From contig OZ021721.1 of assembly GCA_963978545.1 (NCBI GenBank), positions 39,791,348-39,855,347 on the forward strand: 64,000 nucleotides of DNA, in the 5' to 3' direction. The first letter of the stretch is position 1, and every line of letters begins with the position of its first letter. Shown here piece by piece: positions 59,403 through 64,000 of the stretch. The translations under genes were made by a program, and so were the position numbers. The DNA is from Linyphia triangularis. Its lineage: Eukaryota > Arthropoda > Arachnida > Araneae > Linyphiidae. Below the pieces are notes generated by a model. The model worked only from the letters and a program-made list of their open reading frames with translations. It did not search any database and was not told the DNA's origin.

Positions 59403-59509
59403 ACCGAATTTTATACTTTCTATACCTTATGTATACATATGGGTAATTGAAAGTAAAAAAGTACATTTATATATTTTTATAGAAGAGATAACATTGCACT
59501 AAACATTTT

Positions 59510-59990
59510 TAGAGTTTTGCTCTTTTCTACTACTGCATACTATTTTTAACACTTATATCTATTACCCCTTATTATCCCTTTTGATTTACTCTAATCTACT
59601 ACATTTTCACATTATCGTATACTGTCAGTTATAATGTTTAAAAAAATATACATTATCTCTTATTGTCGCTTTTGATAATTTTTAGACTTTTACTCTTATC
59701 TGCTGCATTTCCCTAGTACCGTATATTGTTTAGTAATAATATTTGTAACACAAATAACTTATATCCCTTATTATCAATTTTGATCATTTTTAGTCTATCA
59801 CTCTAAACTACCCATTATCGCATTTTGTTTAGGATTAACACAAAAAATTGTTACTCCCTATTATTCTTTTTGATTATTTTTAGACATAAACTTCTAAATT
59901 ACTTCATTTCCGCATTATCGTATATTGTTTATTAATAGTATTTTTTTAACACAAATTACTCTTATTCCTTTTCATAAATTTTGATTTGAT
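59510..59990 (+). repeat. Degenerate tandem repeat, ~90-110-bp unit, about 4-5 copies
   Basis: Units share CTTATTxTCxxTTTTGATxAT, TTTTAGxCTxTxACTCTxATCTACTxCATTT, CCGCATTATCGTATATTGTTTA and TAACACAAATxACT. Starts lie near 59568, 59658, 59767, 59857 and 59959. There is no conserved reading frame. Confidence 0.7.
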
Positions 59991-61567
59991 ACTGCATATT
60001 TTCCAACAGTTCAAAACCTCAAGAATTATTAAAGTTCAATTTGCTTAGTATAATAACATTTAACTAATTAATAAACCATAACCCACATATAAGAAATTTT
60101 AAGCAGTATGATTTAAATTGCATTCTCCATGAATATAAAGATAACAAATTAATACTTTAGGAGGACAAATTTAAATTAATATTTGAGGAACAAACACTTC
60201 CTATGAACCGATTCAAAATTCCTGTTATTAAACCAAAACAGACACTTATCTGTCAACATGAAATTGCATTCCAATCATAAAATGCCGTGAAATTCAATGC
60301 AAACACGTGATAACCTAGTAATTATTTATGAAACGATACGATGCAATAATTGTCCCAAGTGCCTACATTTCTAAAGAACTAAGTGATACCTAATAATGAC
60401 ATTTAATTAGGATATGATTATTATTTTAAAGACGTAAACAAGACGTAGTGCAAATAGACGTCGAGTCAGGGGAAAAGTCTTGTGATATAAGTGTCAATTT
60501 GGGCACTCCTCTACTATTCATCTCCTGGGAGTTGCAGAAGATACGAGCTGCCAGAGGATAAATTTTCAACATCACGCTTCAAGCATTTTTCGAGAAATTA
60601 TGTGTAGGAGTAAATTGTATTCCTTACGCCAATAAATAACTCAAGAATGATCAAAGATATTCCTTTACTTAATGGAGATGAACGCATTTTGCAAATTAAC
60701 TCAAATTAGAAACGTGGTGTTCTGATAGTCAGCAAATTACCAGTTTCGGCTGCGAGGTTTGATAGTAAGGTCTCTTAATGGAAATTTGTATTGGATGTTC
60801 CCTTCTGGGACTATAGGATTGCACTATAGCGCAAAATTTCATTTCACATAAACTTATTCCTATTTTATAGTTATGCAACATTTTTAATTAATTCAATAGC
60901 CGATGCAAAATTTTTATTTCATTTAAAGATATTTAACTTTTTTTTCCCTTCTGAATATTTTGTATTTGTGCTTTTTTTATAACTTTCTTTGTAGCTATGT
61001 AATGACGTAGCTATGTAATGTAGCAAAAGCAAAATAATAATAATAATAATAAATAAAGGTTTGACAAAAAGTTATTGTTGCCTACGATTAAAAATACAAA
61101 TTATATTTTAATTTTACTTTAAACAATACAATGTAAACAACCTCAAACTATAAATGCTATGGAAAGCTGATTTTATTTAAAAAGATATTTTCAGTTTTAT
61201 CAACAATTTTACGATATGATGCCATTTTGTCAATGCTATCTATCTGCAGACAGAAAAGCGAAGTCCTAACTGTCAATAAACTGGACATTTAACGCAGATG
61301 TCACTTATCAAGTGATGTCACTACAAATTTTGAAAAAAGTGCAAACAGAGTTTTACACAAAATTTTAAACTGAAGAATGGAATCGATTTTATTTATTAAT
61401 ATGCGTTTTGAAGTATGATGGAAAAGTGGGATATAATTGAAAGGATATTATTAGAAGGGAAATAATTAAATAACAAAGACACTATCACCGCAGTATTAGT
61501 TCGTTCTATTGCTGTGAAAACAATATATCTTCTTTCTTGAAGTTTCCATGTTTTCCGTAAAATGAAA
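59991..61567. other. AT-rich stretch without identifiable genes
   Basis: 60430-60840 is less AT-rich and non-repetitive, without coding evidence. (TAA)n at about 61026-61051. GTAGCTATGTAATGA is duplicated in tandem (about 60992 and 61008). Confidence 0.45.
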
Positions 61568-61782
61568 TACAGGATGGTTAAAGTTAAACTGACGGTACTC
61601 AGAGGCTCGAAGCTCCGGTTCTACTGAGCGGATCCGAATAAAAATTTAAGTATATGTTACGTAGGTCATGCGGTCGAGGTTTCCGTCGGAAAAAATAGTT
61701 CGAAATGTGGCCGATAGGGGTGTTGTATTGATGCAAAAGTAAGAAAACTGTAAAAAAATCAAAGAACAACTGAGTATTTTAT

Positions 61783-62425
61783 TTATTTACACACTTGTGT
61801 GCTATATGTGTACACCTTGCCAGTCAAAAATATACTGACAGCGTACCACCGCGTTAACAGCAGCCGCACGCAACGTATCAGAATGAATGATGGAGAATTC
61901 AACAGGAAGATGCTGGTCCTCAAGTCCGCTTCATTAGTTAGAAAACTCCACAGCCAGAAATCACAAAAGTTCAGATCCGAGGATCTTGCTGACAAGACCA
62001 AGGTGAAATTCCATAAGCGGCAATTCTGTGTATCCGCACCATCTAAGTCAAAATGAGCATCGCCTGTTCTGTGGCGATGTCAAGAACTCATCCACTTACA
62101 TCCTCGCCAGAAAATACAAGGCAAAATCAAGACGTGCAGAGTACAGTTTCAAATGCTGCACGAAATGCATCTTGTAAAGGTACAACTTCATAATTTTGTG
62201 TTAAATCATGCGCACGATTGCCCTCAGAATGTCCAGTACTCGTGCTGTTGAGCGACCACTTTACAGTAGCATTTGAAGAGCTTGCAAATGATTCAGCTAT
62301 TGCGATGGCAACTTCCTCCACATTCGCTAGCTCAGTTACAGGTCGTCTTCTTCCCAATGCACCATCCACAGGATGACATATGATTCTAACAGTACAACGC
62401 CCCCCCCCCCCACCCCCATCTAATG
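61783..62425 (-). pseudogene. Mariner-like transposase relic
   Basis: The most secure motif is near 61965 on the minus strand: SARSSDLNFCDFWLWSFLTN, the counterpart of the family's RSPDLNPCDFWLWG block that carries the third catalytic acidic residue. In a shifted frame the C-terminal LRAAAVNAVVRCQYIFDW follows, as expected for this type. Upstream, the long frame 62127-62471 contains GRRRPVTELANVEEVAIAIA, which may be the decayed helix-turn-helix part. Its poly-Gly start comes from a poly-C tract and is not part of a gene. The middle catalytic strand is not intact. There are several frameshifts and stops. Confidence 0.7.
62400..62416 (+). repeat. C-rich tract
   Basis: C11 A C5 within the mariner relic. 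It creates a fortuitous poly-Gly on the opposite strand. Confidence 0.7.
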
Positions 62426-62559
62426 GAAACAATTTCAAACTATTTTTTTTCGACGGAAATCTCGACCGCATAACTTTAACATAAAATATAATTCAGATCC
62501 TTTGGTAGAACCGGAGTTATGAGCCTCTGAGTACCGTCAGTTTAATTTTAACCACCCTG

Positions 62560-64000
62560 TATGTCTTACAGATTTTGTAGCATTTGAAGCATAATTTTTA
62601 TTGAGGATTCCTCACTAAGCATAACTTATATAAAAGCTTTTTCTGTAAAAGATACAAATCAAGCAAAACATCTACCTCTGTTATGGAAACGTGTGATATG
62701 TCACATGTATAGTCTAGTCGAGATAAGATAACATACAAAAATTACAATCGGAAGCACCGAAAATGCAACATGAAGTCAATTAGCAATTCCTTAAACATAA
62801 ATTATAAGTGTTACAAACATACTATATTAATATAATCACCTCATTAAAATTAGCAAGATTACAAAATAATTAACTGGGAAATTCAAATGAAAGTGCTTTA
62901 CAATTTAACCATAAGGATACTTTCATTGTAACTATATGCGAAATTCACTTTTTGGCTACAAGTAGAGATATTTTATTAGAATAAGGATATTAAGTGAAAA
63001 GTTTTCTCAAAGTTTCTTTTCGTAATCTTTATTTTGCCGATATTTCTGTTGATAAAAGATATTCTAAATTGGAGGGATATTTGTTACATGTCGTCAACTT
63101 TACAATGAGATATTTATTCACCAATTGTGGTCCAATTGTACAACAACATAAATTTCTGTAAAAATAGTCTTAATTTACTGTCAAGGTTCAATTTTTTTAT
63201 TAATAAATATTTTTCTCAAAATTTATCAATTGCTTTTAATCTCGCATAAGTACCTAATAAAACTTAAAAGTGGGACTTCAAAAATCTTTGAAATTTTCTC
63301 TTTAAATTTTAAAAAGTATATTATATTTATATGAATGAGGTCCAAGTACATTGTAACACATTACTTAACAAGCTATAGTTTTTCTTTCACACATAATAAA
63401 CAGTATCTAAAAAATACCCTTCGTTAAATACCCTCAAAGAGCATATCAATATTTTCCCCCATTAATATCAACTGCAAAAGCGAAGAAATAAAAGAAAGAA
63501 TATATGGAATTCATAGAATTCATATGTTTGAGTAAAGCAAATATAGTTTATAACTTACGTTGAAGGACACTTCGAAATGTTTGGTTCGGTACGTGAATCC
63601 ATAAATAGTTGCCCTCATCGGCTATCACTGCCCAAAATTTGTCGCAGGGGAAAGCGCAGCCTTAAAGACAGCTTAAGTTGTCAACATTTTCACGGATGGT
63701 GTTTTCCCCAAGTGACAAAGTGCATCAAATATACACGGACGGGGATGTGATGGTCATATACTTATTCTATCTGCCTAAAAATGTAAAGAATTTCAATCGT
63801 TTCTTCGCTCAGTTGAGTGACAGCTCAGAGATGAGTTTGCTATATTCTATTTTTACTATTCAGTCTTTATTTCTAGATGGGAAATAGAAGATAGGAAGAA
63901 AATGTTGACATAAAAACTATTGACGAATATCTACTGAAATTCCCTTAAGGGATTTAAGAGTTTCTTCTTTGATATTTGCCCGAATTTTATCGTGTCGTTT
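62560..64000. other. AT-rich stretch to the window end
   Basis: No gene recognised. 63560-63900 is less AT-rich (GAAAGCGCAGCCTTAAAGAC, ACACGGACGGGGATG). The 69-codon frame at 63678-63887 has no motif. The window may cut a feature at its right edge. Confidence 0.4.

Larger units (their letters stand above)
61570..62559 (-). mobile_element. Mariner-like element with ~135-bp TIRs, 990 bp
   Basis: Left end CAGGATGGTTAAAGTTAAAC after TA (61568-61569). The right end in reverse complement is CAGGGTGGTTAAAATTAAAC, followed by TA (62560-62561). Both arms share CTGACGGTACTCAGAGGCTC, CTCCGGTTCTAC, GGATCxGAAT, ATGCGGTCGAG and TTTCCGTCG, giving TIRs of about 135 bp. The interior holds a short, frameshifted transposase relic on the minus strand. 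Intact TA flanks on both sides and well-kept TIRs suggest moderate age. The size is below that of an autonomous element, so internal sequence has been lost. Confidence 0.85.

Noticed and set aside
62127..62471. 114-codon minus-strand frame with a Gly run as a gene
   Set aside because: The Gly run is a translated poly-C tract, and the frame lies inside a mariner relic and partly within its TIR.
1..64000. CRISPR array, bacterial operon or phage
   Set aside because: No regularly spaced short repeats with unique spacers and no prokaryotic coding density. The tandem arrays at 7.2 and 59.5 kb have long diverged units.

Overview
This window is strongly AT-rich eukaryotic nuclear DNA. I see no convincing intact host gene, no bacterial-type operon, no rRNA or functional tRNA, and no CRISPR array. 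The content suggests an arthropod, and a chelicerate such as a spider is my best guess. The reasons are tRNA-headed SINEs with (AACC)n tails, DUF4817-type mariner transposases, Tc1-like transposases, a Ty1/Copia relic, a short Helitron, and a transposon-associated protein family I remember mainly from spiders, aphids and hydra. The species assignment is inference; no host coding gene supports it. The long open frames in the AT-rich parts look like chance.

Layout. 1-2.1 kb: a palindromic repeat, a textbook non-autonomous Helitron (1095-1870) and a SINE with a perfect 14-bp target duplication (1922-2102). 6.7-8.4 kb: the C-terminal end of a Tc1 transposase abutting about nine units of a ~140-bp tandem repeat. 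11.6-14.2 kb: a mariner-like element with ~260-bp terminal inverted repeats (TIRs), broken by a 5'-truncated Copia relic and its 170-bp LTR. 19.4-20.1 kb: a foldback element with ~300-bp arms. 28.5-30.6 kb: a second copy of the long-TIR mariner, carrying a nested SINE. 31.1-31.4 kb: an unrecognised, frameshifted coding remnant. 31.9 kb: a SINE. 37.4-39.0 kb: a Tc1-like element with ~190-bp TIRs.

39.2-43.2 kb holds the most unusual structure. A ~2.4-kb foldback is built from two inverted copies of the 5' (N-terminal coding) part of one transposon-associated gene. A 1486-bp foldback, built from two inverted copies of what looks like the 3' (C-terminal coding) part of the same family, is inserted in it. 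The insertion is flanked by an 8-bp target duplication, and the uninterrupted arm shows the empty site.

48-49.7 kb: a diverged segmental duplication, one copy of which carries a small TIR element and a SINE. 53.5-58.1 kb: several local duplications, one with a TA-flanked inverted-repeat element and its empty site. 59.5-60 kb: a ~100-bp tandem repeat. 61.6-62.6 kb: a decayed mariner with ~135-bp TIRs. The rest is AT-rich unique-looking DNA with homopolymer tracts and a few higher-complexity islands that could be regulatory but cannot be proven so here.

Nothing here works together as a pathway. The window reads as intergenic or long-intron DNA shaped by repeated rounds of transposon insertion, inverted duplication and decay.
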